From contig PLCM01000028.1 in the NCBI GenBank assembly GCA_003134765.1, forward strand, positions 1 through 37,577: a DNA stretch of 37,577 nucleotides, written 5' to 3'. The notes beneath the pieces were generated by a model. That model was given only the letters and a program-made list of their open reading frames with translations, did not search any database and was not told where the DNA came from. The position numbers and the translations under genes were made by a program. This DNA comes from Spartobacteria bacterium (lineage in GTDB: Bacteria > Verrucomicrobiota > Verrucomicrobiia > Chthoniobacterales > UBA10450). Shown here in pieces: positions 7,391 through 17,639 of this stretch (within the stretch, counting starts at the first letter, position 1; each line of letters opens with the position of its first letter).

Positions 7391-7985
7391 GTTTCGAGAT
7401 TAATCATTTCCGCGCGGGTCTGTCGAGGTCGCGAACGCATCGCCGACCAATTTCGACCTCCTATCTTGCGATCGCAGTCTCCCATCGAAGATCCTGGGGC
7501 CCACGCCCTGATCATCCGCGCCACGGATATCGGAGTGTGTTCAAACAGGCTAATTCCGACGGTTCTTCGCGAATGGCGGAAACCCCGATATCAGCAGTTC
7601 GATACCCGTAATGTCTGGAGTCTCTTCAACTCATTCATCACATTTCAGATCGGCGAACCCAGCATGCAACAAAGGGCTGCTGCGCCTGAACGAACATCAA
7701 ATTGCAATGTTATTAACCTTTGCCGTTCAATACCTTGGAGCCTAGGGGGTTCACTCCCCTTTTGTCATTTGCGCTTCAAAATGCGGAGAAATCGGGCTCC
7801 GAGACGATGATTTCTCAAGGGTCGAATCCCCCTCCGGACCCATTTTGACACTCGTTACTCAATAATTGGCTTCAAATCGGCCAAGTAATCGCACCGGCAG
7901 GCACTCATTGCCGCCGCGAGAATGAACTCGCGCGAGAGAATCTGACATCAAACCGCTAATGGACGGCCGTGCCCAGACGAATCGC
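7391..7985. other. intergenic region with one paired-hairpin repeat
   Basis: This 595-bp gap lies between the start of the Sel1 gene and the end of the giant gene. Apart from the repeat at 7737-7850, I see no coding frame or RNA that I can support. Confidence 0.5.
7737..7850 (+). repeat. Paired-hairpin intergenic repeat, copy 1
   Basis: It starts ggagcctaggggg and ends ccggacccattttgaca. Elements in order: hairpin AGGGG/CCCCT followed by TTTTGTCA; long stem GAGAAATC/GATTTCTC with a 15-nt interior; then GGGTC/GACCC followed by TTTTGACA. Copies at 28406, 33355 and 36649 share the order. Details are in the findings. Confidence 0.75.
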
Positions 7986-10900
7986 TCACTTCAGGTTGTA
8001 GATTTCGATCAGACCTATACCCGTGCCGCCGTTCTTCCCAGCCAGGATCGCGGTAAAGGGTCCCGGTGGCAGCAACGTGAAGATGCCCGATTCCTTCGGA
8101 TCCTGCAGCGCCAGGCCATTCGCAGTCAGCTGGGCCGCGGAAACAGGATCATCCGTCCAGTTGTCGTTCGAGATCATGATCGTCCCGTTCGCGTTGTGCA
8201 GCGCAATGGTAGGATCAGCCAACAGGTTGCTTAGGCCGGAACTGGCCAGGGAGGGTCCTATCCCGCGCACCCCCACGTGGGTGCTCGTCGGATTGTTCCC
8301 CAACGTAAAGCCTCCTATCATCACGTTATCTCCCGCCTGGACAAAGCCGCGTGTGCTGATGTTCGCCAAGGCCGAGTCTGCCGCTTGATTGTTGTCGTAC
8401 ACTTCCACCAGACCTACTCCGGTGGTTTGGCCCTTCCCGGTCAGGATCGCCGTGTACGCTCCCGGCGGCAGCGTGGCCACGATGACCGATTCCCGATCGT
8501 CCGTGGGCTGGTAGATGGTCCCTTCAATGAGCGGCCGCTGGTCGTCCTTCCAGTTGTCGTTCTTCATGATCAACGACCCATTGGACCCGTGCAGCTCGAG
8601 GACTGGGTCAAGCAGGATCGTGCCCGCTGGAACACCCGAGTTAACCAGCGATGGCCCTAGTCCGCGCAAGACCACCGGCTTATTAGCATTCCCGGTGATG
8701 ATGAAGCCCCCGATCATGACCTTGTCGCCGATGTCGACTCGCAAGCGGGTCGAGATGTTCAAAGCCTGGGCCGGTGTTGGAGTTGGCGTCGCCGTCGCGC
8801 TTGGGGTGGCTGTAGGCGTTGGCGAAGCAGTCGGTGACGCTGTGGGACTTGGCGTCGCTGTTGGAGTTGGCGAAGCAGTCGGTGAGGCTGTGGGACTTGG
8901 CGTCGCTGTTGGCGTTGGCGAAGCAGTGGCGGTTGCTGTGGGTGTTGCCGTAGGAGTCGCTGTAGCTGTTGCCGTCGGGCTAGGCGTGGGGGTTGGAGTA
9001 GGCGCACTTACGGTCTGGCCGCCGGAGAGCGTCCCGGAGCTGGTGTTAAACGTGGCGGTTCCGTTGTACTGCGCCGTCACTGGGTGATTGCCGACGCTCA
9101 GCGAGGAGGTACTGGTTTGCGCTGTGTTGCCAGTCAAGGCAACGGCAGTCCCAAAGTTAGTTCCATCGATTAAAAATTGCACCGTTCCCGTTGGCGTCCC
9201 GGTTCCCGGCGGCACGACGGCGACGGTAGCGGTAAAGGTTACATTCTGACCCGGATTAGATGGGTTCGCCGACGACGTCACCCCTGTCGTTGTGCTAATC
9301 TTGCTGACGTTAATTGTGCCGCTGGCGCCGGTCACCGATGCGTTGATCGTGTCGGTCGCGGTTATGGTCTGGTTGCCGGCCGTCTTCAGTGTGGCACTGA
9401 AGGTTCCCGCGCCGCTGGTCAATGTGCTATTGGCCGGCAAGGTGGCCGTGCCGTCCGTGCTCGTGAAGTGGACCGTGCCGGCGTAGCCCGTGACGGTGTT
9501 ATTGAATTGATCGAGCGCGGTTACGGTGAAGTTGAAGGCGGTGTTGATTGTTGCTGTTGCTGGAGCGCTCACTCCGAAATGGGTCGCTGCCGCAGCACTG
9601 ACGGTGATAGCGTTGCTCGTCCCGGTGATCGAGGCAGTAACCGTATCTGCCGAAGTGATGGTCTGATTGCCAGAGGTCTTCAGCGTCGCGCTAAAGGTGC
9701 CAACCCCGTTTGTCAGGGTGCTATTGGCCGGCAGCGTTGCAGCGGCGTCGGTGCTCGTGAAGTGAACCGTGCCAGCATAACCCGTTGTCGTATTGTTGAA
9801 CTGGTCGAGCGCCGTTACCGTGAAGTTAAAGGCCGAGCCTGCTGTCGCCGAAGCTGGTGCGCTCACCGCGAAATGGGTGGAAGCGCCCGCGCTCACCGAG
9901 ATCGCATTGGTTGTTCCGGTAATGGAAGAAGTCACTGTGTCGGTCGCAGTGATCGTCTGGTTGCCGGCGACCTTTAATGTTGCGCTGAAGGTTCCAGTTC
10001 CATTGGTTAAAGTGCTGTTGGCCGGTAGGGTAGCGGAGCCGTCCGTGCTCGTGAAGTGTACCGTCCCAGCGTATCCCGTGGCGGTGTTATTGAATTGGTC
10101 CAGTGCTGTTACCGTGAGATTGAAAGCGGTTCCGGCTGTCGCGCTCGCCGGTGCCACGACCGAAAAGTGAGTTGCAGCAGCGCTATTCACTGTAACGGTA
10201 CCGCTCGTGCCCGTTATAGATGCAGTAACCGTGTCAGTTCCGGTTATCGTCTGATTACCCGCGGTCTTTAGGGTTGCACTGAAAGTGCCAGTTCCGCTTG
10301 TCAGCGTGGTGTTGGCAGGCAAGCTCGCCGCGCCGTCGGTGCTCGTGAAATGCACCGTGCCTCCATATCCCGTGGCTGTGTTATTAAACTGGTCCAGCGC
10401 GGTCACAGTGAAATTGAAGGCACTCCCCGCCGTAGCGCTGGCGGGAGCGCTTACCGCGAGGTGCGTTGCTGCTACTGCGCTCACGGCGATCGTATTACTT
10501 GCTCCGGTGATAGAGGCAGTGACTGTGTCGGTGCCGGTGATCGTCTGGTTGCCGGCGGTCCTCAGCGTCACGCTGAAAGTTCCAGTCCCGTTCGTCAGAG
10601 TGCTGTTGGCCGGTAGGGCAGCGCTGCCATCCGTGCTGGTGAAATGGACCGTACCGGTGTAACCGGTCGCCGTGTTGCCATACTGATCCTGGGCAGTCAA
10701 GGTAACGTTAAAAGCTGCGCCGGCGTTGGCCGTAGCGGGCGCGCTTACGCTAAACTGCGTCGCCGGTCCGGGCGATACGGTGATACTGAAGTTCTGGTTC
10801 GCTGTGCCGGTGGTGTTCGTCGCAGTCACGGTTCCCGTGAACAAGCCAGACTTGGTCGGGGTGCCGCTAATAGTTCCCGCAGTGCTCAAACTTAACCCAT

Positions 10901-13900
10901 CGGGCAGCGCCCCCGCGGTTACACCGTAGGTGATTGGGGTCGGAAACCCACTCGCCGTGTAGGTGAAGCTGTACGCTGTTCCAGCTGTGGCCGTCGTTGG
11001 AGGAGGACCGTCCGTGAAGGTCGGTGGTGTATCGACCAGCGTCGAGGCGGTGCCACTCTCATTGCCGGGCACCGGGTCCGTCGTTACCGCACTGGCGGCT
11101 GTCGCCGTATTTGAAATCGTTGAGCCGCCGACGGTATTCCCATTTACATTAACGACCACCTGCAAGGCGGCGGTCTCCCCGTTTGCGACGGTGCCTTTAG
11201 CCACGACGATGGTCCCGGTGCCCCCAACCGCAACGGAATCTGTCCGGCTCCAGCCTGCCGGTAGTGACACGGAGACAAAGGTCGTACTGGCCGGGAGCGG
11301 ATCCGTAACAGTGACGACTTCGCTGCTGTCCGGGCCATTGTTGATGAGATTGACCGTGTACGTAATGTTGTTCCCCGCGACGACCGGGCTGGGAGAGGCC
11401 GTGAGACTCGTGACCTGCAAGTCCGCACGAGCTTCCCCAGCAGTGAAATCGGAGAAGCTGGTGACCCCGGTCAGTGCCAAAGTATTGGCGGCCGCGTTTA
11501 CACAAGTATTTGGGCAATTATTGACAAAGTAGTTTCGTGCTCCGCTTGTGACCTGGATTACCTGGTAATTGCCTTCACTTCCCGCTATATCCGTTGGATC
11601 GAGATAATGGAAGACAAGGTTGGCCGTGACACCTGCCCCACCTCCGGTTAAAGTCCAGTAGCGTTGCAGCGACCGGCTGGAGACGACGCTCGGTTCGGCG
11701 CCTTGTACGGCCAGCACCGTCAAGTCTCCCGTCCCCGCGGTCGTGGTCGTATCTACCGGCGAATAGCCGTTGGCAGTTCCTACATCGAAGGTAAAGCTGA
11801 TATTGCCGGCGTAAGTCTTCTTCTCGTTGCCTAAAATATAGCCGCTGGTCCGGCTCCTGGTTCCACTCGAGCCAATCGACAACGTATTGGCGTTGGTCGT
11901 GACGTTGCCGCTCGTCAGGGTCAAAAGGCCGTTGACCGTAATATTGCCACCCAGCGTGACACCATTCGCATTGTTAATGGTCAAACCGTTGTAGGTCGCG
12001 AAGTTCGCCGGCAGTGTTTGGGCGCTGGCCCCGTTGAATTCGACCGTGCTGCCCGTGACGGTATGACCGCCGGTCGCGCCCGTCGTGAACGTTCCCGCGA
12101 TCTTCACTGCGCCACCATTCGGCAATGTCTTCGTGAAGTTGCTGAAAGTGAGGTTACCGTAGTTGCCGGGAGCTACATTCTGAGCGTTGGAACCCTGATT
12201 ATAGTTAACCAGTCCAGACGCGCTGCTTGTGATTGTTCCACTGGTAAACGCCACTGCGCCATTCAGGGTCAGCGTATTGGTTCCTACACCTAGCGCTCCA
12301 CTAGTGAGTGTAAGCGTCCCACCAGTTGTCTCGCTATTGCTAAGATTGACGCCCGATGAATTATTGATCGTCAGATTGTTAAAGGTCGTCTGAACAGCGC
12401 CACCAATGGTTTGCGCGCCCGACGTTCCGTTGAAGACGACTGTGCCGCCCCCGGCCGCGAAAGTGCCGCCATTGTTCGCCCAGTTGCCTTTTAAGTTTAA
12501 CGTGAAGGTCGTCGCCTGTCCGCAGTTCCCTCCGCCGCCGGTTAAAGTGCCAGCGGAGATCGTGAAATCGTTGATCGTTGTCGTGGCATTAATGTTTACC
12601 GTGACGCTGGCATTATTCACGTTCACGCTTTCGTTGAACGTCCCACCCAGAACGTTAACGGTGCCGCCATTGGTCAGGGCCGCAATCGCCGAATTAATGC
12701 TCGTAAAGCAGGGAGAGTTACCGCTGCAATTATTGCCGGTGCCATCGGCGAAATTAGCGGTGCCCGTCCGGATCGCCGCTGCGAGAGGATTGTTGGAGAG
12801 CGCCTGGAAGCCGGTCTGCTTGATCGTAGTGGGCTCGGCGTTGCCGTTAACGTCGAAGCCGCTCTGCGTCATGGTCTGCGTAATGTCGTAGATGTACATC
12901 CCGTTCGCGGATGTGGGGGTGTGGCCATTCTCCGAATTGAGCAGGACGAGTAACTTCGTATTGCTGAGCCAAATGACGTTCGTTGCCACGTTCACCGCAT
13001 TGTTACCACCGTAGACCCAGGTCGCTCCGCCAGCGGTCGTTGTCGCACCGTAGTCCAGTGCTCCAGACACCTTGTTTCGGTTCGCCGTGTTGTCGTAAAC
13101 AACCAGTTCGGGGTAACCACTCTGGCCGGTGTCGATCACCGCAATATGGCCATCAGCCGAAGAAGCGATCGGCCCTAGCGCCTTCACCTGGCTATTGCCG
13201 GCTCCATCGTCCTCCATGACGAAGTCCTTAACCTTTGTCCCGGCCGTGCCGGGTGTGGTTGAGACAGTCCAGAACGTGATGCGCGAATGAGTTCCGTTGC
13301 TATCGGCGGCCACCAGTTGATTGTTCGCCGGGTCGTAGGTCGTATAGGGATCCACCACGCTTGTGTCCTGAGGGAAGTCAATCGTGCTGCCGTCGGGATG
13401 GAGGATGCGGAGATGCGTCCCCGAAGACGTAATTGGCGACCCCGAAACCAGGGTAACGACATAGGATCCGGCGGGATTCGCCGCCGACGCCGGCAGTGGG
13501 ACGACGCCGACCGCGCCCGTAGGCGGATTGCTATTGGGGTTGGCAATGTCCCTGTTAACCGGCGCGGGCGTGTAAGTGGGAGACAGGACAAATTGAGCTT
13601 CGAGCAATGGGGTGCCCCCTCCCTGATTGATCAGCGCGACGCTGCGGTCGCTCCCAAACACAACCTTGTCCGGGTCATCCATCCCGTTCGCCTGATTTGA
13701 CAGCACGGTAACGTTGCTCGAGCCGGTCGTGACTGCGCCTGCCGGGACGCAGGCGAAATTTCCGAAATCCGGATTTCCCGAACCGCCATTGGCAACCATC
13801 AGATCGCCCACGTCGTCGAAGGTGATATCGTTCGGAAAGTCGACATCCGAGTTGGCCGGGCCGGGAACTGGCTGCGCAGCTAGCGAAGCGGGTGTGCCGG

Positions 13901-14285
13901 TGGTAAACGAGTCGCTTGCCCCTAGCGTTATGTTCCAGAAATGAATCACGCCACCAGTGATCGTTCCGCTGCTGTTGATGATCTGCTCGGCGTCCGCAAG
14001 GAAGATCGGCGTCGTCGCGGCTGGTGCGCTCGGTGTAATCGGCGCGCTTTGTGTTAGCGACGACGCAGTTGTAGTTCCGTCAGAGGAACTGGAGGTGGAA
14101 GCCGGCGCCTCAAGCGCGGAGCTAGGGGCCGCAGCCGCCACGCTCTCCGCGGTTCGTGTCTCGCTCTTGCCAGAGGAGTACGCCATCGAGGCCAACAAAC
14201 TGCCTACGCCGATGAGGGCCAAAGCAATGCCAAGCCGGATTGTGGTGTATCCGCCCCGAGGGCCGCGCGAGAGTCTATTAATCAC
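7986..14285 (-). CDS. Giant secreted multi-domain adhesin-like protein with duplicated C-terminal module
   Basis: The product has 2099 residues. Order: basic N-terminus with a hydrophobic segment (about 17-37); a beta-propeller-like region (about 90-500) with [19 protein letters not shown]; a parallel beta-helix region (about 520-900) with [15 protein letters not shown]; a DUF11-type surface domain (about 954-1080) with [17 protein letters not shown]; a putative Ig domain (about 1086-1172) with GTISGTPT; five near-identical repeats of about 96 residues (about 1175-1662) with [14 protein letters not shown]; an Ig-like domain (about 1663-1760); a Thr/Pro/Ala/Ser linker (1761-1839); and two copies of a module opening NISTR (about 1842-2099) with VMIGGF and GPSL motifs. 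Large repeat proteins of this form act at the cell surface. No LPXTG or PEP-CTERM is present. The partner and anchoring are unknown. Confidence 0.85.
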   Translation of the reverse strand: MINRLSRGPRGGYTTIRLGIALALIGVGSLLASMAYSSGKSETRTAESVAAAAPSSALEAPASTSSSSDGTTTASSLTQSAPITPSAPAATTPIFLADAEQIINSSGTITGGVIHFWNITLGASDSFTTGTPASLAAQPVPGPANSDVDFPNDITFDDVGDLMVANGGSGNPDFGNFACVPAGAVTTGSSNVTVLSNQANGMDDPDKVVFGSDRSVALINQGGGTPLLEAQFVLSPTYTPAPVNRDIANPNSNPPTGAVGVVPLPASAANPAGSYVVTLVSGSPITSSGTHLRILHPDGSTIDFPQDTSVVDPYTTYDPANNQLVAADSNGTHSRITFWTVSTTPGTAGTKVKDFVMEDDGAGNSQVKALGPIASSADGHIAVIDTGQSGYPELVVYDNTANRNKVSGALDYGATTTAGGATWVYGGNNAVNVATNVIWLSNTKLLVLLNSENGHTPTSANGMYIYDITQTMTQSGFDVNGNAEPTTIKQTGFQALSNNPLAAAIRTGTANFADGTGNNCSGNSPCFTSINSAIAALTNGGTVNVLGGTFNESVNVNNASVTVNINATTTINDFTISAGTLTGGGGNCGQATTFTLNLKGNWANNGGTFAAGGGTVVFNGTSGAQTIGGAVQTTFNNLTINNSSGVNLSNSETTGGTLTLTSGALGVGTNTLTLNGAVAFTSGTITSSASGLVNYNQGSNAQNVAPGNYGNLTFSNFTKTLPNGGAVKIAGTFTTGATGGHTVTGSTVEFNGASAQTLPANFATYNGLTINNANGVTLGGNITVNGLLTLTSGNVTTNANTLSIGSSGTRSRTSGYILGNEKKTYAGNISFTFDVGTANGYSPVDTTTTAGTGDLTVLAVQGAEPSVVSSRSLQRYWTLTGGGAGVTANLVFHYLDPTDIAGSEGNYQVIQVTSGARNYFVNNCPNTCVNAAANTLALTGVTSFSDFTAGEARADLQVTSLTASPSPVVAGNNITYTVNLINNGPDSSEVVTVTDPLPASTTFVSVSLPAGWSRTDSVAVGGTGTIVVAKGTVANGETAALQVVVNVNGNTVGGSTISNTATAASAVTTDPVPGNESGTASTLVDTPPTFTDGPPPTTATAGTAYSFTYTASGFPTPITYGVTAGALPDGLSLSTAGTISGTPTKSGLFTGTVTATNTTGTANQNFSITVSPGPATQFSVSAPATANAGAAFNVTLTAQDQYGNTATGYTGTVHFTSTDGSAALPANSTLTNGTGTFSVTLRTAGNQTITGTDTVTASITGASNTIAVSAVAATHLAVSAPASATAGSAFNFTVTALDQFNNTATGYGGTVHFTSTDGAASLPANTTLTSGTGTFSATLKTAGNQTITGTDTVTASITGTSGTVTVNSAAATHFSVVAPASATAGTAFNLTVTALDQFNNTATGYAGTVHFTSTDGSATLPANSTLTNGTGTFSATLKVAGNQTITATDTVTSSITGTTNAISVSAGASTHFAVSAPASATAGSAFNFTVTALDQFNNTTTGYAGTVHFTSTDAAATLPANSTLTNGVGTFSATLKTSGNQTITSADTVTASITGTSNAITVSAAAATHFGVSAPATATINTAFNFTVTALDQFNNTVTGYAGTVHFTSTDGTATLPANSTLTSGAGTFSATLKTAGNQTITATDTINASVTGASGTINVSKISTTTGVTSSANPSNPGQNVTFTATVAVVPPGTGTPTGTVQFLIDGTNFGTAVALTGNTAQTSTSSLSVGNHPVTAQYNGTATFNTSSGTLSGGQTVSAPTPTPTPSPTATATATPTATPTATATASPTPTATPSPTASPTASPTPTATPSPTASPTASPTPTATPSATATPTPTPAQALNISTRLRVDIGDKVMIGGFIITGNANKPVVLRGLGPSLVNSGVPAGTILLDPVLELHGSNGSLIMKNDNWKDDQRPLIEGTIYQPTDDRESVIVATLPPGAYTAILTGKGQTTGVGLVEVYDNNQAADSALANISTRGFVQAGDNVMIGGFTLGNNPTSTHVGVRGIGPSLASSGLSNLLADPTIALHNANGTIMISNDNWTDDPVSAAQLTANGLALQDPKESGIFTLLPPGPFTAILAGKNGGTGIGLIEIYNLK
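8770..9003. repeat. Low-complexity Thr/Pro linker repeat
   Basis: Repeated gttggcgttggc and gtcgctgttggagtt units on the plus strand encode the (T/A/S)-P linker on the minus strand. A 54-bp unit around ggcgaagcagtcggtgacgc occurs about three times. All changes are in multiples of three, so length variation would keep the frame. Confidence 0.75.
9300..10764. repeat. Five tandem domain repeats of about 290 bp
   Basis: Five successive blocks contain ctcgtgaagtg (or ctggtgaaatg) followed by accgt, and gtctggttgcc or gtctgattgcc, at a regular spacing of about 290 bp. They encode five Ig-like surface repeats of about 96 residues. High but imperfect similarity indicates duplication followed by drift. 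Confidence 0.8.
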
Positions 14286-14465
14286 AGTAAATTACGCCTG
14301 GCCGAGACCCTTTCCAAGCGTCGAGCAGAATAATTTTTTCACTTATTACGAGAAATACAGATTGTTGTCGAGAGTTTTTTCTGGTAGCGGAAACGATCGG
14401 GACGGGCGGCCAAGGAGTCTTCCTTTCGGGAGACACATTCCGCTAGCTACCGACGCAGAGGAGGG

Positions 14466-14771
14466 TTGGACTTATCGCCAGAAACCCCGCCCTACGCTCT
14501 GGCGCGAAAGTACCCTAACCTCTCCAAGTCGCGGAACTGGCAATACATATTCGGGGCAGCAAAACTCGACACGCCAGTCTCTTGTCACGTGCTCCGCCAT
14601 TCATTCGCAACTCATCTGCTCGAGCAGGGCTGCGATATCCGGACGGTCCAGCAATTAATGGGTCATAAAGATGTGAGCACGACGATGATCGATACGCACG
14701 TCCTGAAAACCCCGGGTCTGGGCGTTACCAGCCCGCTCGACCGGAACCCTTCCGTTGCCCTCGTCAGGTGA
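14466..14771 (+). pseudogene. intI: Integron integrase (IntI) relic 1, C-terminal half
   Basis: The frame encodes ALARKYPN (IntI-type segment), then WQYIF, then [20 protein letters not shown] and [16 protein letters not shown], ending in GLGVTSPLD. These are the IntI catalytic boxes: R-H-S-F (box II Arg/His) and L-M-G-H-K-D. Two defects are visible. About 35 residues normally between the WQYVFPASR region and the RHSFATHLL box are missing. The catalytic Tyr of the MIYTHVL motif is Asp (MIDTHVL). The N-terminal half is absent. It is therefore dead. It reads plus, opposite to the cassettes, as usual for integrons. It lies 8 kb from the first array and 2 kb from the second. Confidence 0.85.
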
Positions 14772-14806
14772 ATCCACGCCTTTTTTGGCCCGAAGAGCGC
14801 ATGTGG

Positions 14807-14851
14807 ATAAGTGGGGACACCGTCATCCGTCCTCGAGCGGCAGACAGCGAC
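14807..14851. repeat. Long palindromic repeat, copy 1 (right arm decayed)
   Basis: The left arm taagtggggacaccgtcatcc matches the arm at 19111, and the loop tcctcgag matches its loop with one change. The right arm is degraded (cggcagacagcgacc). It lies 36 bp downstream of IntI relic 1, and copy 2 has the same placement behind IntI relic 2. Confidence 0.65.
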
Positions 14852-15009
14852 CATGACTCCTAGCGTCGCGGATTCGGCCTTAGATTGACATGGCTTGCCG
14901 CTTGCTCGATGCCCCACCAGTCGAGGATTGCACACCGCGCGCTCGCCGCTAGCCACGTCGGCCTCCGCGGATCATACTGTCGGTATCGCTTCTGCCACGA
15001 TCCAACGTC

Positions 15010-16257
15010 ATGACGGACACCCTCTCCACTCCCTCGTCGCCCGGAGGCTGGCATCACGATCGCTCGTCTGCCCGTCTGGCGGCGGCTTGTCGAGGGCAGG
15101 TTAATCCGACACCAGCGCAGGGGCCGGCAAGGATCGCTGGTCTCGTGACTCTGCTTCTCGTCATCGTCGGTGCCGTCTGCGCTCAGGATGCCGAGCGTCC
15201 CCACGACCGGGACGAGGCCTTCTCCGTGACGCTCGGGGCCGAGGAGCACGTTCCCTTCCAAGCCATCCGCTTTTGTCCCGACGAGCACGTCTCGTATCGG
15301 AAGGGACCGCGCGGCTTCTCCGTCTGGGTGGTGGGCGAAGGGGGAAACTGGCTTTTCCACGGCCCCTCGCTCGCCAGCCTCTCTCGCCTCGGACAGGGGC
15401 CGGTGCTGCCTTCCGTCGGCAATCAGCATTTCGACCGCGACTACGTGGGATTGAGCGCCGTGATCCCGGCCGCGGACGGGCGGGAGCTCCTCGGCTTCTA
15501 CCACGCGGAGTTCCACCCCGAGGCGCCGAAGGCCTTCCCGTTCCTCGCCTCGCTCGGACTCGCCACCTCCGTCGATGGCGTCAGGTGGAAGAGGGTGGGA
15601 CAGGTCATCGCCGGCCTCGAAAACCAGCTGAAGCCGGGGGACGGGCACAATATCGGCGCATGCGAGCCCTCGGCGGTGCTGCACACGGACGGCACCGAGG
15701 AGTTTATTTACCTCTACTGGGGCGAGTACTACTACGATCGGCAGGGCGCGATCTACGTGGCCCGTTCGCCGCGCGCGAGTGGCGGCCGACCCGGCACGTG
15801 GCAGAAGTGGACCGGCAAGGGCTGGGGCTCGCCCGGCGTTCAGAACGTCGCCGAGCCCGTCCTGAGCGCTCCCGAACGTCCCCCATACCTCACCCTGCAA
15901 ATGCCGCACGTAAGCTGGAACACCGCGCTTCACCGCTGGCTCATGGTCTACGCCAGCGACGTCGCCTTCCATGCCGCGGCCTCCGCGGACGGCGTCCACT
16001 TTGGCGCGCCGATCGAGATCATGCGTCTCACCCCCTTCCATGGAAAGCCGGGAGACATCTTCACGGCCTACCCGACCCTCGTCAGCCCGGAGAAAGCGAC
16101 GCAGATGGTGACGGGCGAGGAAGGCTTCCTCTACTTCGCGCGCGGCCCGTGGGGCACGAACCACACGGCTTGGCGGCGCAGCTTCCAGATCGCCGTCGGC
16201 CCCCCTCGCTCCACGGCACAACCCGATGCCCGGCCCGATTCCGGCGCCGTGCGGTGA
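15010..16257 (+). CDS. Secreted beta-propeller protein (GH43/DUF4185-like)
   Basis: The reading frame is 415 residues with a hydrophobic segment RIAGLVTLLLVIVGAVCA at about 41-58 and a predicted cleavage before QDAERPHD. The mature part has the repeated blade signature of five-bladed propellers: GLSAVIPAADGRELLGFYHA, ATSVDGVRWKRVGQVI, EEFIYLYWGEYYYDRQGAIY and AASADGVHFG. Family members of this form (GH32/43/68-type or DUF4185) bind or cut glycans, but I do not see a clear catalytic acid triad, so activity is open. The annotated N-terminus ahead of the hydrophobic segment is atypically long; a later start is possible. The gene is visibly GC-richer than its surroundings and ends at a junction with scraps of other genes, which suggests horizontal acquisition. 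Confidence 0.65.
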   Translation: MTDTLSTPSSPGGWHHDRSSARLAAACRGQVNPTPAQGPARIAGLVTLLLVIVGAVCAQDAERPHDRDEAFSVTLGAEEHVPFQAIRFCPDEHVSYRKGPRGFSVWVVGEGGNWLFHGPSLASLSRLGQGPVLPSVGNQHFDRDYVGLSAVIPAADGRELLGFYHAEFHPEAPKAFPFLASLGLATSVDGVRWKRVGQVIAGLENQLKPGDGHNIGACEPSAVLHTDGTEEFIYLYWGEYYYDRQGAIYVARSPRASGGRPGTWQKWTGKGWGSPGVQNVAEPVLSAPERPPYLTLQMPHVSWNTALHRWLMVYASDVAFHAAASADGVHFGAPIEIMRLTPFHGKPGDIFTAYPTLVSPEKATQMVTGEEGFLYFARGPWGTNHTAWRRSFQIAVGPPRSTAQPDARPDSGAVR

Positions 16258-16384
16258 AAAGCGATTTCCGGGCTAATACCAATAGTTTTGCTAACGTCTC
16301 GGTGGACATGAGCGGGAGCGCGTTCTTGAACCCGATTGATAACAGCGGCGGCAACACTTATAACGTGGGAGCGCTCTCCGGTTC
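16258..16384 (+). pseudogene. Scrap of a beta-helix/autotransporter-type gene
   Basis: In the frame that continues into the transposase tail, the translation includes DNSGGNTYNVGALSGS, of the type found in passenger-domain beta-helices. It starts inside no recognisable gene and runs directly into the IS30 fragment. I treat it as a fusion junction, not a gene. Confidence 0.4.
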
Positions 16385-16749
16385 CGCCACCGCGGCCGAA
16401 ACCAACCGCGCGTTGCTGGGCCTGATGGCGCGTCATCCGGGGCGGATGCGCACCATCACGGCGGACAACGGGACAGAGTTCCACTGGTATGGCCAGGTGG
16501 AAGCAGTCAGTCGGGTCAAGTTCTACTTCGCGACCCCGCATCACAGCTGGGAGCGCGGGACCAATGAGAACACCAACGGGCTCATCCGGCAGTATCTGCC
16601 CAAAGGAGCAACCATGGCCCGAGTCACCCAAAGCGAATGCGACTTGATCGCCGAACACCTCAACAACCGACCAAGAAAAAGACATGGCTACAAAACACCC
16701 AATCAATGCTTCCTTCAGACCTAGCAAATGTTGCACTACAAAGTTGAGC
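16385..16749 (+). mobile_element. IS30-family transposase C-terminal fragment and right end
   Basis: Coding sequence to 16724 gives RHPGRMRTITADNGTEFH, then ATPHHSWERGTNENTNGLIR and QYLPKG, ending RKRHGYKTPNQCF. These are the second catalytic Asp (DNGTEF) and the Glu (NENTNG) of IS30-type DDE transposases. The DNA-binding N-terminus and first Asp are missing. The following tgttgcactacaaagttgag is a typical IS30-family terminal sequence. It ends against cctaggcc, where an attC core would be expected for the adjacent cassette, so this element probably inserted in or next to an attC. Confidence 0.8.
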
Positions 16750-17010
16750 CTAGGCCTGCCGACGTCTATCTCGACTGATTGCCACGACAACGAACCAAAG
16801 CCCTCCCGCGGAACCTAAAATAATCGCCAAGACCTGGACAGTGTCGCCGATTTTGCGTTCGGCGAATACTTCGTCGAACTCGTACAATCCTGACGCCACA
16901 GTATGATAATACATCTTGTTGGTGTATTTCCAGTCGGCATGCATGCGGATTCCAAGGCCCACGAGAAGCATCACGGCTGCAACGGCTAGTAAAGTGATGG
17001 GGTATTTCAT
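16750..17010 (-). CDS. Small two-helix membrane protein, cassette gene
   Basis: The 86-residue protein has an N-terminal hydrophobic helix (MKYPITLLAVAAVMLLVGLG) and a second one near the C-terminus (VLAIILGSAGGLWFVVVAIS), with a soluble loop of about 35 residues between (MYYHTVASGLYEFDEVFAER) that probably lies in the periplasm. No family recognised. It ends DRRRQA with TAG at the IS30 junction, and its start lies 75 bp from the attC core at 17085. Forward orientation in the second array. Confidence 0.65.
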   Translation of the reverse strand: MKYPITLLAVAAVMLLVGLGIRMHADWKYTNKMYYHTVASGLYEFDEVFAERKIGDTVQVLAIILGSAGGLWFVVVAISRDRRRQA

Positions 17011-17084
17011 TCAGCTATCTATGCGTGAAGCTCCAGCCGAACTAGAAGAAGCAATGCCAACATCCCCAAAGCGACGCTTCATAG

Positions 17085-17210
17085 GTCTAACCAGACAAAG
17101 ATGAGCGACGGCGGACGGAGACGCGCGTCGCTCGGAGTGGGAGTGTTGAAGTCATGTGAAATGTGAACGCACGACGGGTGGCCGTTCGCTCCATCGTCGC
17201 ATGGTTAGAC
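17085..17210 (-). other. attC recombination site
   Basis: Cores GTCTAAC (17085-17091) and GTTAGAC (17204-17210) are perfectly complementary. The inner arms pair GAGCGACGG with CCGTTCGCTC, with one extra T on the right arm, again placing the site on the minus strand. Length 126 bp. This is the best-preserved attC in the window. Confidence 0.88.
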
Positions 17211-17226
17211 CTTGGGTGATCCATGC

Positions 17227-17499
17227 TCATTGGGTGCACGTGCTGCCTTGGTAATTCTGTGCGTTCGCGTCAACGAACCAATGCGACAAGATGCCGGATG
17301 GATGCTGAAGAATGATGAACCAACTGTTGGTTTTGTCGCTCCACCCTGCCGACTCGACTCGCGTCTTGCCATGCAGAATGCCTTCGTGCCGCAGCAACTC
17401 GATGGCCGCGCTGCGCGAAGCGTGCGGCGCGGACTTCTGCTGTGCGAACGCGCCCGCAACGACGACCAAACTAGCTGCGAGAAGTGCGAGATATCTCAT
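17227..17499 (-). CDS. Small secreted protein, cassette gene
   Basis: From ATG 17499 the product is 90 residues: signal peptide MRYLALLAASLVVVAGAFAQ, then a compact domain (AAIELLRHEGILHGKT, then SWFIILQHPSGILSHWFVDA). It is exported; the fold resembles small PepSY-like domains in length and helix-strand order, but the match is weak and I make no call. The longer in-frame start at 17538 would run through the core at 17514, so I reject it. The stop is 17 bp from the core at 17204. Confidence 0.7.
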   Translation of the reverse strand: MRYLALLAASLVVVAGAFAQQKSAPHASRSAAIELLRHEGILHGKTRVESAGWSDKTNSWFIILQHPSGILSHWFVDANAQNYQGSTCTQ

Positions 17500-17513
17500 G
17501 TGAAGGGAATGGG

Positions 17514-17637
17514 GTCTAACGAGAAAAAGCTCAGCCACCGCTGGCGAAACCGAGTGTGAACTGCGATGTGTATGTTGAAGTCACGTGAAAGCTAGACATC
17601 GGAACGGCCAGCGGTTGGCTGCAGCGATTTGTTAGGT
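17514..17637 (-). other. attC recombination site
   Basis: Cores are GTCTAAC (17514-17520) and GTTAGGT (17631-17637). The inner arms AGCCACCGCTGG and CCAGCGGTTGGCT pair with one extrahelical T on the right arm. Length is 124 bp. The different right core is matched by ACCTAAC at 18236, the far end of the next cassette. Confidence 0.85.
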
Positions 17638-17639
17638 GT

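Noticed and set aside
8023..14004. Many long plus-strand open frames opposite the giant gene
   Set aside because: Low-complexity Val/Ala or Arg/Gly sequences that mirror the repeats of the minus-strand gene; no start signals or domains.
14663..14956. Minus-strand frame with TDDGVPTYPHALFG, similar to one at 18870-19286
   Set aside because: The similarity follows from the duplicated IntI tail and palindrome on the other strand, so shared antisense sequence explains it without a gene.
14860..16221. 453-residue minus-strand frame opposite the propeller gene
   Set aside because: Arg/Glu-rich antisense typical of GC-rich DNA; the plus strand carries the recognisable protein.
15273..16724. A single 483-residue plus-strand gene
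   Set aside because: Its first two thirds are an Arg-rich shadow of the propeller gene in another frame. Only the last part (IS30 tail) is real.
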